A DNA stretch of 26,881 nucleotides from Clostridia bacterium (GTDB lineage: Bacteria; Bacillota; Clostridia; TANB77; CAG-508). Position 1 is the stretch's first letter. Each line of letters opens with the position of its first letter. Below are positions 1-7,305 of the stretch, piece after piece. A program made the translations under genes and the position numbers. The stretch is from contig CAAGKN010000023.1 in the NCBI GenBank assembly GCA_900770415.1, positions 1-26,881 of the forward strand. Direction: 5' to 3'. The notes beneath the pieces are model-generated. The model made no database searches and was not told the origin of the DNA. It saw only the letters and a list, made by a program, of their open reading frames with translations.

Positions 1-10
1 AAATCTTCTT

Positions 11-155
11 GCTCCGCAGCGCCCTCATTAAAAATGAGATTCCCTACTGCGCTCGAAGAACAATTTCTAATTCAAGCTAACTCCATTCACAATTTTTTTC
101 ATTTTTAATATTTTAATTTTGAGAAAATACATTGCAAACATTGTAGGGGTCGACG
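11..155. repeat. Left copy of a ~145-bp inverted repeat bounding the window
   Basis: This stretch recurs as its near-exact reverse complement at 26735-26881. The outer 45 bases can fold imperfectly: CTCATT and AATGAG arms close a small loop, with CGCAG/CTGCG further out. The inner end (ATTGCAAAC, then TTGTAGGGGTCGACG) merges into a second repeat family also present at 25097-25239. No convincing protein is encoded. The repeat sitting at both window ends suggests a multi-copy element at which assembly stopped; that is inference. Confidence 0.85.
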
Positions 156-207
156 TCCTCGGCGACCCGCAATGCATCGTAGAAATCTCTCCAACAAATT
201 CCAATTT
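141..207. repeat. Copy 1 of a GC-rich hairpin repeat (right half of a MITE-like element)
   Basis: GGGTCGACG (147-155) and CGGCGACCC (160-168) form a 9-bp stem with one mismatch around a TCCT loop. It is followed by GCATCGTAGAAAT and an AACAAATTCCAATTT end. The same order of parts occurs at 25141-25239, where the stem is perfect. The GC-rich core stands out strongly from the AT-rich surroundings. It is a short non-coding repeat of unknown role. Confidence 0.75.
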
Positions 208-291
208 GCCTGTTTGAAAAGAAAAAAGCTTTAGTCTGGAGGAATTAAAATAAAAAGAAAAAATAAAATAAAAGATAAAACTACTGGCTTT

Positions 292-1902
292 ATGCAAGGC
301 GTTGTTGTTTTAATGTTTTCTCAAGTAATTATAAAAATAGTAGGACTAATATATAAACTATATCTTACAAATAAACAGGGCTTTGGGGATAGAGGAAATG
401 CAATATATTCGGCAGCATTTCAAATGTATGCATTATTCCTTACTATTTCTTCTGTTGGAGTACCCAATAGTATTTCAAAACTGGTATCTAGCAAAGTCGC
501 GGTTGGAGATAATAAAGGTGCATATAGAATATTTAAAATAGCATTTGCACTATTTGGAATTCTTGGATTTATTGGAAGCTCAATACTATTTCTTAGAGCA
601 AAAGTGATAGCTGATAATTATTTGCAAATACCAGAAGCAAAACTAGCACTAATGGCTCTTGCTCCGTCAGTATTCTTGGTGTCTATAGAAGCTGTACTAA
701 AGGGATATTTTAATGGAAGAGAAAACATATCTGTCACAGCAAACTCACAAAGTTTAGAACAAATATTTAAAACATTGCTAACTGTAGCAATAGTAGAAAA
801 TATAGGAAAAATATCTGGAAATAGTACAATTGTTATGGCAGCAGGCGCAACACTAGCAACTACACTGGCAACATTGTTTGCATTGATGTACTTATATAAA
901 TATTTTGTAGATAGAAAAAAAGAAGTTTGGCAAGAAGTTGTTTCTTCTTCTAAAAACAAAAAAGAAAGTGTAAAGGGAATAATAAAGAGCATCTTACTAG
1001 TGTCTATTCCAATATCATTAAGTGCACTTTTCTCAGCATGTAGTAAAACAATTGATGCTATGACGGTTGTAAGAATATTAAAAACATCAATAGGAGAACT
1101 GGAAGCAACAAATCAGTATGGAATATTAAGTGGAAAGGTAGATGTGCTAGTAGCATTACCGTTTTCTTTTAATATAGCGTTTGCAACTGCTTTGGTACCT
1201 GCTATATCATCAGCTATTGCAAAAAAACAAAATTATGTGGTAGAAAGAAGAATAGAATTTTCTATATTAGTTACAATACTTATAGGCATTCCATTTACAA
1301 TATATATGATTATGTTTTCAAATGATATATTACATATATTATTTCCTAATGCTGCAAAAGGAGCCGAAATGCTGCAATTATCAGCATTTACAATTATTTT
1401 TATAGTCCTTACACAAACTATAAATGGAGCATTGCAAGGATTAGGAAAAGTAAATGTACCAGTTATAGCATTTGCACTAGGTGGAATTATCAAACTGATA
1501 TTAAACTTAGTATTAATACCAATTAAAAAAATAGGTATATATGGGGCCATAATCTCTTCAATAATTTCAGACATATTTATATTTATTATGTGTTTTATAT
1601 CGTTAAAAAAATGTTTATATAACAAATTTAGTATAAATAAATTCATTGTAAAACCAATAATTTCAAGTATAGTTATGACAGCTATATCATATATACTGTA
1701 TAGTAAACTTGTTGGCAAAATACAAAACAACATTATTTTATTGCTTACATCAATTATAGGAGGAATAATTGCATATATTATTTCAATAATTTTATTAAAA
1801 ACCTTAGACAAAGAAGAAATTTATATGATTCCTTACGGACAAAAGCTGTTTAAAACTATTGAAAGCAAAAACTCCAAACACAAGCAAAATCAGCGTGTTT
1901 AA
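292..1902 (+). CDS. SpoVB/YtgP (MurJ)-family lipid flippase
   Basis: This is a multi-spanning membrane protein of the MOP superfamily (polysaccharide biosynthesis/SpoVB/MurJ group), whose members flip undecaprenyl-linked peptidoglycan or polysaccharide precursors across the cytoplasmic membrane. The N-terminal pattern (SQVIIKIVGLIYKLYLT, then SVGVPNSISKLVS) is characteristic, and hydrophobic helices recur throughout the 536 residues, as expected for a 12-14 helix transporter. The ATG at 292 has no good ribosome site. The frame stays open upstream, and GGAGGA at 238-243 sits six bases before an in-frame ATA at 250 that would add the basic leader typical of the family (KRKNKIKDKTTGF), so the real start may be ATA at 250. 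Whether it serves peptidoglycan or another glycan cannot be told from sequence. Confidence 0.85.
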   Translation: MQGVVVLMFSQVIIKIVGLIYKLYLTNKQGFGDRGNAIYSAAFQMYALFLTISSVGVPNSISKLVSSKVAVGDNKGAYRIFKIAFALFGILGFIGSSILFLRAKVIADNYLQIPEAKLALMALAPSVFLVSIEAVLKGYFNGRENISVTANSQSLEQIFKTLLTVAIVENIGKISGNSTIVMAAGATLATTLATLFALMYLYKYFVDRKKEVWQEVVSSSKNKKESVKGIIKSILLVSIPISLSALFSACSKTIDAMTVVRILKTSIGELEATNQYGILSGKVDVLVALPFSFNIAFATALVPAISSAIAKKQNYVVERRIEFSILVTILIGIPFTIYMIMFSNDILHILFPNAAKGAEMLQLSAFTIIFIVLTQTINGALQGLGKVNVPVIAFALGGIIKLILNLVLIPIKKIGIYGAIISSIISDIFIFIMCFISLKKCLYNKFSINKFIVKPIISSIVMTAISYILYSKLVGKIQNNIILLLTSIIGGIIAYIISIILLKTLDKEEIYMIPYGQKLFKTIESKNSKHKQNQRV

Positions 1903-2061
1903 AGATACCAAAACTTGGAAACCTACGGAATAAAAGGGTTCACCAAAAAAATAAAAATAAAAAAAGAAGGATTTTAGCTAAATTTGGCGAATAATCTTAA
2001 ATAGTAGAAACCAAAGCTGTTTTTACTGCATAAAACAAATCTTATTAGGAGGTAATTTTAA

Positions 2062-2340
2062 ATGAACAAAGCTGAATTAGTAGCAGCAATAGCTGCAAAA
2101 ACAGGAGACACAAAAAAAGGTGCTGAAGCATCAGTAAACGCATTCGTTGATGTTATAACAGATGCACTAGCAAAAGGAGATAAAGTTCAATTAGTTGGAT
2201 TTGGATCTTTCGAAGTAAGAAAAAGAGCAGCTAGAAAAGGTAGAAACCCAAGAACAAAAGAAGAAATCAAAATACCTGCATCAAAAGCTCCAGTATTCAA
2301 AGCTGGTAAAGCATTAAAAGATTTAGTAAATAAAAAATAA
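2062..2340 (+). CDS. hup: HU-family DNA-binding protein
   Basis: A 92-residue bacterial histone-like protein that bends and compacts DNA as a dimer. It begins MNKAELVAAIAAKTGDTKK, and the family signature GFGSFEVRKRAARKGRNP lies at about residues 47-64, containing the DNA-binding beta arm. Length matches the family. The start follows AGGAGG (2047-2052) with 9-nt spacing. It is a single-gene unit closed by a strong hairpin terminator just downstream. In spore-forming relatives HU often lies near SpoVB/MazG-type genes, consistent with the upstream flippase. Confidence 0.96.
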   Translation: MNKAELVAAIAAKTGDTKKGAEASVNAFVDVITDALAKGDKVQLVGFGSFEVRKRAARKGRNPRTKEEIKIPASKAPVFKAGKALKDLVNKK

Positions 2341-2378
2341 GAATTAATACAAAATATATAAGTATGAATTCATATTAT

Positions 2379-2408
2379 AAGAGCAAGAATTTCTTGCTCT
2401 TTTCTTTT
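2379..2408 (+). terminator. Rho-independent terminator of hup
   Basis: A near-perfect palindrome (AAGAGCAAGAA ... TTCTTGCTCTT, 2379-2401) runs into a T-rich tract about 40 bases after the HU stop codon. Confidence 0.85.
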
Positions 2409-2416
2409 AGCTTGTA

Positions 2417-2445
2417 TTGACAGCGTTAGAATTAACATATAAAAT
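2417..2445 (+). promoter_or_regulatory. Sigma-A-type promoter for the prepilin-like pair
   Basis: TTGACA (2417-2422), a 17-bp spacer and TAAAAT (2440-2445) lie about 75 bp upstream of the ATG at 2522, just after the hup terminator. Confidence 0.7.
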
Positions 2446-2521
2446 GAAAATATAATTATTTACACAAATATATTAAATGCTATGGATTTATTTTAATACC
2501 ATAAAGGAGGAACAAAAGAAA

Positions 2522-3907
2522 ATGAAAAAAATGAGAGGAATTACACTTATAGCATTGATTATAACGATAATCGTAATGCTAATATTAGTGGGAGTAACAG
2601 TTACAACAGCAATAAATGGGGGGCTGTTTAAACAAGCACAAAAAGCAAAAACTAGACACGAAGAAGAATACATAAAAGAACAAATACAGATAGCTTTAGT
2701 ATCATCAATAGATGAAAGATTAATTAAATATGATAAAGCATATCTTGAAAAATTAGGAATTGATACAAAAGCCTATGATGAATTTGAACAAATGGGATAC
2801 CATGTAGGCGCAGGAGGAAATGTAAATTTACTAGTTCTAAAAGGAGAATTAGAAAAAATATTCGCAAATAAAATTCAAAATGGAGAAATGAAAATAAGAA
2901 CAGTTTTCCCAATTAATGGCTATACAATAATTGAAGATGATGAGCTAGGGGAAAGCTATAATGATTTTTTTGACAAATGTGAATCAAATGAAGAAAATGA
3001 AATAAGAGTTGCCGCAACCAGCAAAGCATTACTTGACCTGGCAACAATAGAAATAGAAATGGGGGATAAAGTATTTGCAATAACATCTGCAGGAGAAACT
3101 ATAGTTGAAACAATTGGAGAGGAAACTACAAATGGTGAGATAATGTCAATAAGAGATGCATCAAGAGTATTTAAATATGATTATGATGGTAAAATAATTA
3201 CACGATATATTGGAAAAGAGAAAACAGTTAAAATTCCAAAATGTATTGGCACAGAAGTTCAAAATGTTTCTGTGACTCAATTGGGGAAAAGGGACGAAAA
3301 TGGAAAATCAGGAAGCTATAATGATTATTGGTATTCACTTTTCCAAGTAAAAGGCGAGAAAATAGCAATCAAAGAAATGCTTCTTACAAAAGATAACGAT
3401 GGTAATGAAGTGTATTTGGATTTTAAAGAAGAAAACTATGATCAAATTAAGGAAATACTAACTTCTGCAGGATTAGATTTAACAGGTGTTTCTAACTTTA
3501 ATGAACTTAAAAACTATATGCATGCATATCAAGAAAATGGCGAATGGTATACAACTTTTGTTGAGAAAGGGGATAAAATTAAATTTGTAGATAAAAATGA
3601 ATTGTCAGGAGTAGAAAATGTAGTAATACCAGAAGGCGTAGTAAAAGTATGTAATTATGCATTAGCGGGAGACCCATTCTTAACTAAAGTATATATACCA
3701 GCAAGCTTAATTAGCCAAGAAAGAGCTGATGCTATAGGAAGTAGTGCTTTTGAAGGAGCAAGTTCAAACTTGAAGATATATATAACAACACCAGAAGGAT
3801 GGGGAGAAACACAAAAGAATGCGGCAATATCAAAATTCGATGGATTTAGGGATTTGACAACAGAACAATTTATTTGGAGCGATGAAGAAGGATATATTAA
3901 CCCATAA
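2522..3907 (+). CDS. Surface protein with prepilin-like N-terminus and C-terminal LRR-like segment
   Basis: A protein of about 461 residues. Residues 1-35 carry a basic start, then RGITLIALIITIIVMLILVG, which resembles a type IV prepilin/pseudopilin leader but lacks the usual Glu at mature position 5. The middle has no family I recognise. Near the C-terminus, segments such as NVVIPEGVVKVCNYALAG and TKVYIPASL resemble BspA-type (LRR_5) repeats. The start at 2522 was chosen because AAAGGAGG (2503-2510) precedes it; the frame is open further upstream to 2477 but without a ribosome site. The next gene begins 48 bp downstream with the same kind of leader, so the two are probably paralogues in one transcript. 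A cell-surface or secreted role is inference. It contains no CGG codon. Confidence 0.75.
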   Translation: MKKMRGITLIALIITIIVMLILVGVTVTTAINGGLFKQAQKAKTRHEEEYIKEQIQIALVSSIDERLIKYDKAYLEKLGIDTKAYDEFEQMGYHVGAGGNVNLLVLKGELEKIFANKIQNGEMKIRTVFPINGYTIIEDDELGESYNDFFDKCESNEENEIRVAATSKALLDLATIEIEMGDKVFAITSAGETIVETIGEETTNGEIMSIRDASRVFKYDYDGKIITRYIGKEKTVKIPKCIGTEVQNVSVTQLGKRDENGKSGSYNDYWYSLFQVKGEKIAIKEMLLTKDNDGNEVYLDFKEENYDQIKEILTSAGLDLTGVSNFNELKNYMHAYQENGEWYTTFVEKGDKIKFVDKNELSGVENVVIPEGVVKVCNYALAGDPFLTKVYIPASLISQERADAIGSSAFEGASSNLKIYITTPEGWGETQKNAAISKFDGFRDLTTEQFIWSDEEGYINP

Positions 3908-3955
3908 ATAAAAACAACATATAAAATAATAAATACATACAAAGGAGGAGGGTTA

Positions 3956-5714
3956 ATGAAAGAAAATAAAGGAATAACAATAGTAGCGTTAGTAATAACA
4001 ATAGTAATAATGCTAATTTTATTAGGAGTAACAGTAACAGTTGTTATAAAAGGAGATTTGATAGATACTGCAAAAGAGTCAAATGACGAAACAAGATATG
4101 CTCAAGTGTTGGAACAAAAAGAAATGTGGGAATCCGAAAAATTAGCAACAGATAGATTTGGTGCAAAAGCAGAAACATTAGAAGAATTTGTAGAGAGATT
4201 AAAAAAAGAAAAAATATTAACAGAAGAAGAAGGAAAACAGATATTAGAATTAGGATTTGTTACAATTGCAAAAAAAGACATTTTGCTTGATGGAAAAAGA
4301 AACGTTGCAGATGCATCTTTTTGGGACTACCAACTAGACACAAAAACAAATTTTGTTACAATAACTAGATATCTAGGAACCACAGATAATCTTACAGAAC
4401 TAACTATACCAAATTTCCTTCTGATAGGTGGAAAAGAATATAGAGTAACCAAAACATTAAGTTATAATGGCAGCAATGCAATAGTTAATTTTAAGGGTAA
4501 ACTAATAATATCAAAAGGAATTACAGAAATAGGAAAGGCTAGTTTTAATGGAGCAAGCAAGATTACTGGCGTAGAGATACCAAATTCTGCTATTTTAATT
4601 TCAGACTATGCTTTTCAAAATTGCGAAGGCTTAACAACAATAACAATTCCAGGTTCAGTAAAAAAAATAGGAAATTGGTGGGGGAATGCAAATGGACAAA
4701 TTTTTAATGGATGTTCAAATTTAAAAGAAGTAATTCTTGAAGAAGGAATAGAGGAAATTTCGGGAAGAGCTTTTGACTCATGTTCAAAAGTTAAAGAATG
4801 GAAATTGCCTAAAAGCTTGAAAAGAATTGGCCCGGGAGCTTTTCAAAGCACAGGCGTGGAGGAGTTTAATATTCCAGAAAATGTAGAAAGCATAGCGGCA
4901 ACATTTATTTCGTCCTCAAACCTATCTAGAATAAATGTGGATTCAAATAATAAATATTTTACGAGTGTTGATGGAATACTATTTGATAAAGATAGTACAA
5001 GACTAATAAAGTATCCAGAAAATAGGGATGGCAGTTCTTATGAAGTGCCTAATACAGTAAATACAATAGATGCAAATGCATTTGGTTCATGCAAAAACTT
5101 ACAAACGATAGTAATTGCTGATTCTGTTGAGAAAATAGGAGATTCTGCCTTTTATGGTTCTAAATTAAAAACAATTAACTTAGGAGGAGGAATTACAAAT
5201 ATAAATAATGAACCTTTTTATGGAGCACTGAATTTGACCAATATAAATGTAATAACAGAAAACGATAAATATGAAAGTGAAAATGGAGTATTGTTTAATA
5301 AAGGCAAAACAATATTAATAAAATGTCCTCCAGCAATAATAAACGGAGAAGTATATGAAATACCAAACACTGTAGTGGAAATAGGACCTCAATCATTTTA
5401 TAGGAGCCAAATAAAAAATGTAATTATACCAAGTTCTGTTAAAAAAATAGGTAGTGAAAGTTTCTTTCAATGCTATAACTTAGAAGAACTGAACTTATCG
5501 GAAGGACTAGAACGAATAGAATGGCGTGCTCTTCAACAATGTAATAAAATTAAAACAATAGTGGTGCCAAGTAGTGTTACATACATTGATAAAGAATGTT
5601 TTAGAAGTATGGGACGGATTAACTAAAATAACTATTAAAAAAGCTGAAAACTCAATTTCTAATAAGCCATGGGGAGCAAGTGCAAGCGTAATTATAGAGT
5701 GGACAGGAGAATAA
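3956..5714 (+). CDS. BspA-like leucine-rich-repeat surface protein, with one +1 recoding site
   Basis: The N-terminus (KGITIVALVITIVIMLILLG) is a prepilin-like leader matching the upstream gene. From about residue 150 onward there are many BspA-type LRR_5 repeats (for example VEKIGDSAFYGSKLKTINL), typical of secreted or surface proteins of gut Clostridia. The ATG follows AAAGGAGGAGGG. In the conventional frame it stops at 5626, directly after a CGG codon (codon 554, 5615-5617). Shifting +1 there (CGGA read as Gly) continues for 31 more residues to TAA at 5712-5714, giving LTKITIKKAENSISNKPWGA and ending in IEWTGE. That resembles the usual C-terminus of these LRR proteins, and the terminator begins 17 bases later. 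Full length is about 585 residues. Ligand and function are unknown. Confidence 0.82.
5615..5618 (+). other. +1 recoding site CGGA in the LRR gene
   Basis: GGA|CGGA|TTA: the in-frame CGG would be followed by ATT AAC TAA. Skipping C and reading GGA extends the protein to 5714 with a family-like ending. Conservation at this residue is weak, so Gly is inferred from the other sites. Confidence 0.75.
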
Positions 5715-5730
5715 TAAAAAAACAAAGAAA

Positions 5731-5759
5731 ACCTGTGAGTAATTTACTCACAGGTTTTT
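5731..5759. terminator. Bidirectional terminator between convergent genes
   Basis: An 11-bp perfect stem (ACCTGTGAGTA / TACTCACAGGT, 5731-5741 and 5745-5755) is followed by TTTTT on the plus strand and, read on the minus strand, by a T-rich tract. It serves both the LRR gene and the convergent small gene ending at 5765. Confidence 0.9.
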
Positions 5760-5764
5760 GCGTT

Positions 5765-5998
5765 TTAAAATTTTGATTTAGTAAGGCGAATGTTCCCAAA
5801 TGAATCACAGCTGAGTTGAATTTTACTTTTGCAGACAAAATCCAATGCAGTTTTTGTGAATTCCGTAAGAGAAAAATCTGCTTCCTCCTCAGGGGCTAAA
5901 TCAAAAGAAACATATACTGTTTCTCCTAAAAAAGATAAATCTGCCCGATAATGAGAACTATTCTGAAATTTGTTGAAAAATTCTTCAACTTTAGACAT
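5765..5998 (-). CDS. Small hypothetical protein with an in-frame CGG
   Basis: A 77-residue protein starting MSKVEEFFNKF; I do not recognise the family. It is acidic in the middle (LAPEEEADF), has no signal peptide or membrane helix, and looks like a small soluble alpha/beta protein. The start at 5998 is preceded by AAGGAGTG with 10-nt spacing, a consensus-like promoter lies at 6064-6092, and a terminator follows the stop, so it is probably a real gene. Codon use is slightly unlike its neighbours (CGC, CTC, GAG GAG). It holds a CGG codon (complement of 5945-5947, tyrosine-CGG-alanine, followed by G) that must be read in frame to give the full protein; a +1 shift there would stop after a few residues. 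This is the only apparent exception to the CGG rule in this window. Confidence 0.7.
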   Translation of the reverse strand: MSKVEEFFNKFQNSSHYRADLSFLGETVYVSFDLAPEEEADFSLTEFTKTALDFVCKSKIQLSCDSFGNIRLTKSKF

Positions 5999-6063
5999 AG
6001 TTGTAAAACACTCCTTAATATTTAATTGATGCTTTAAACGCAAATAAAACATCTTGTAATATA

Positions 6064-6092
6064 ATTATACCATCAAATGTTATTTATTGCAA
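6064..6092 (-). promoter_or_regulatory. Promoter of the small minus-strand gene
   Basis: On the minus strand, TTGCAA, a 17-bp spacer and TATAAT lie about 65 bp upstream of the start at 5998. Confidence 0.65.
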
Positions 6093-6131
6093 AAAAATAT
6101 GAAAAAGTCCTATTTCCCTAAGGAAAAACTA

Positions 6132-6160
6132 TTGACAAAGCTATTCTAAAATGATAGAAT
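6132..6160 (+). promoter_or_regulatory. Promoter of the str operon
   Basis: TTGACA (6132-6137), a 17-bp spacer and TAGAAT (6155-6160) lie about 70 bp before the rpsL start, divergent from the small minus-strand gene. Confidence 0.8.
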
Positions 6161-6227
6161 ATAACGCGTTAGTGTTTAAAAGTAAATTAGCACTTTTAAT
6201 TAAAAAATATGGGAGGTGAAATTTAAA

Positions 6228-6641
6228 GTGCCAACAATTAATCAATTAGTAAGAAAAGGTAGAAAAACAACTACAACAAAAGCAAAAGCTCCAGCTCTAT
6301 TAAAAGGTTACAACTCAAAATTAAACAGACAAACAAACCATAGAGCACCACAAAAAAGAGGAGTTTGTACAGTAGTTAAAACAGTAACACCTAAAAAACC
6401 AAACTCAGCATTAAGAAAAGTTGCAAGGGTTAGACTATCAAATGGTTATGAAGTTACTTCATATATTCCAGGTATAGGTCACAACCTACAAGAACATAGT
6501 GTTGTATTAATAAGAGGTGGAAGGGTAAAAGATATCCCTGGTGTTAGATACCACATTATAAGAGGTACATTAGATACAGCTGGTGTTAAAGATAGAATGC
6601 AAGCTAGATCTAAATATGGTGCAAAAAGACCAAAAAAATAA
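6228..6641 (+). CDS. rpsL: 30S ribosomal protein S12
   Basis: S12 sits at the decoding centre of the small subunit and helps monitor codon-anticodon fit. The protein is 137 residues from MPTINQLVRKGRK, with the conserved TPKKPNSALRKVARVRL region and the GVRYHIIRGTLD segment. I chose GTG at 6228 rather than the in-frame GTG at 6216, because 6216 lies inside the ribosome site GGGAGGTGA (6211-6219) and homologues begin at MPTINQ. It is first in the str operon. S12 influences reading-frame fidelity, so it is a relevant partner for the proposed four-base decoding; no unusual residue is obvious by eye. Confidence 0.97.
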   Translation: MPTINQLVRKGRKTTTTKAKAPALLKGYNSKLNRQTNHRAPQKRGVCTVVKTVTPKKPNSALRKVARVRLSNGYEVTSYIPGIGHNLQEHSVVLIRGGRVKDIPGVRYHIIRGTLDTAGVKDRMQARSKYGAKRPKK

Positions 6642-6673
6642 AAAATATTTTTTAAGTAGTGCTAATAAATAGA

Positions 6674-6785
6674 TATAATATAGATATAAATTTATTGCAC
6701 TATACGGGAAGAAAAAATCTTCCAGAGTAACTAAGTGTTTTTATGAAACACAAATAATAAAGATTGTGAAAAAATCACATATCTT
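6674..6785 (+). promoter_or_regulatory. Structured rpsL-rpsG spacer with three hairpins
   Basis: The 163-nt gap carries GGAAGA/TCTTCC (6707-6723), GTGTTT/AAACAC (about 6736-6751) and AAGAT-TGTGA/TCACA-T-ATCTT (6760-6785), the last ending just before the rpsG ribosome site. A TATAAT at 6674-6679 with a weak -35 could be an internal promoter. In E. coli the equivalent spacer binds S7 for translational feedback; whether this one does is inference. Confidence 0.5.
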
Positions 6786-6804
6786 AGAAAAGGAGTGAAG
6801 AATA

Positions 6805-7275
6805 GTGCCAAGAAGAGGATATATAGCAAAAAGAGAAGTTTTACCAGATCCAATATATAATAGCAAAGTTGTAACAAAATTAATAAACAACATTATGTTA
6901 GATGGTAAAAAAACAGTTGCTCAAAAAATAGTATATGATGCATTTGATATCATAAAAGAAAAAGAAGGAAAAGATGCATTAGAAGTTTTTGAAGCAGCAT
7001 TAAACAACATAATGCCAGTCCTTGAAGTTAAAGCAAGAAGAGTAGGTGGAGCAACATACCAAGTTCCAATCGAAATTAGAGCTGAAAGAAGACAAACATT
7101 AGGATTAAGATGGCTAGTAAACTATGCAAGAAATAGACATGAAAAAACTATGGCTGAAAAATTAGCAAACGAAATAATCGACGCTACAAACAGCACAGGT
7201 GGATCATTCAAGAAGAAAGAAGATATGCATAGAATGGCAGAAGCTAACAAAGCTTTCGCACATTACAAATGGTAA
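6805..7275 (+). CDS. rpsG: 30S ribosomal protein S7
   Basis: S7 nucleates assembly of the 30S head and lies near the E site. The 156-residue protein begins MPRRGYIAKREVLPDPIYNS and contains the family segment VEVKARRVGGATYQVPIEIR-like (LEVKARRVGGATYQV, about residues 73-87), with the usual length and the KW C-terminus. It starts with GTG after AAGGAGTG. fusA follows after 30 bp with its own ribosome site, so the two are probably co-transcribed. Confidence 0.97.
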   Translation: MPRRGYIAKREVLPDPIYNSKVVTKLINNIMLDGKKTVAQKIVYDAFDIIKEKEGKDALEVFEAALNNIMPVLEVKARRVGGATYQVPIEIRAERRQTLGLRWLVNYARNRHEKTMAEKLANEIIDATNSTGGSFKKKEDMHRMAEANKAFAHYKW

Positions 7276-7305
7276 AAAAACGAATAAAATAGGAGGAAAA
7301 AATTA

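Noticed and set aside
67..297. Minus-strand 76-residue ORF in the left repeat
   Set aside because: Low-complexity translation of a non-coding repeat, with no ribosome site and no family resemblance.
1233..1811. Long minus-strand ORFs opposite the flippase, topA, fusA and kinase genes
   Set aside because: They mirror the codon pattern of clear plus-strand genes, lack ribosome sites and show no protein-like features.
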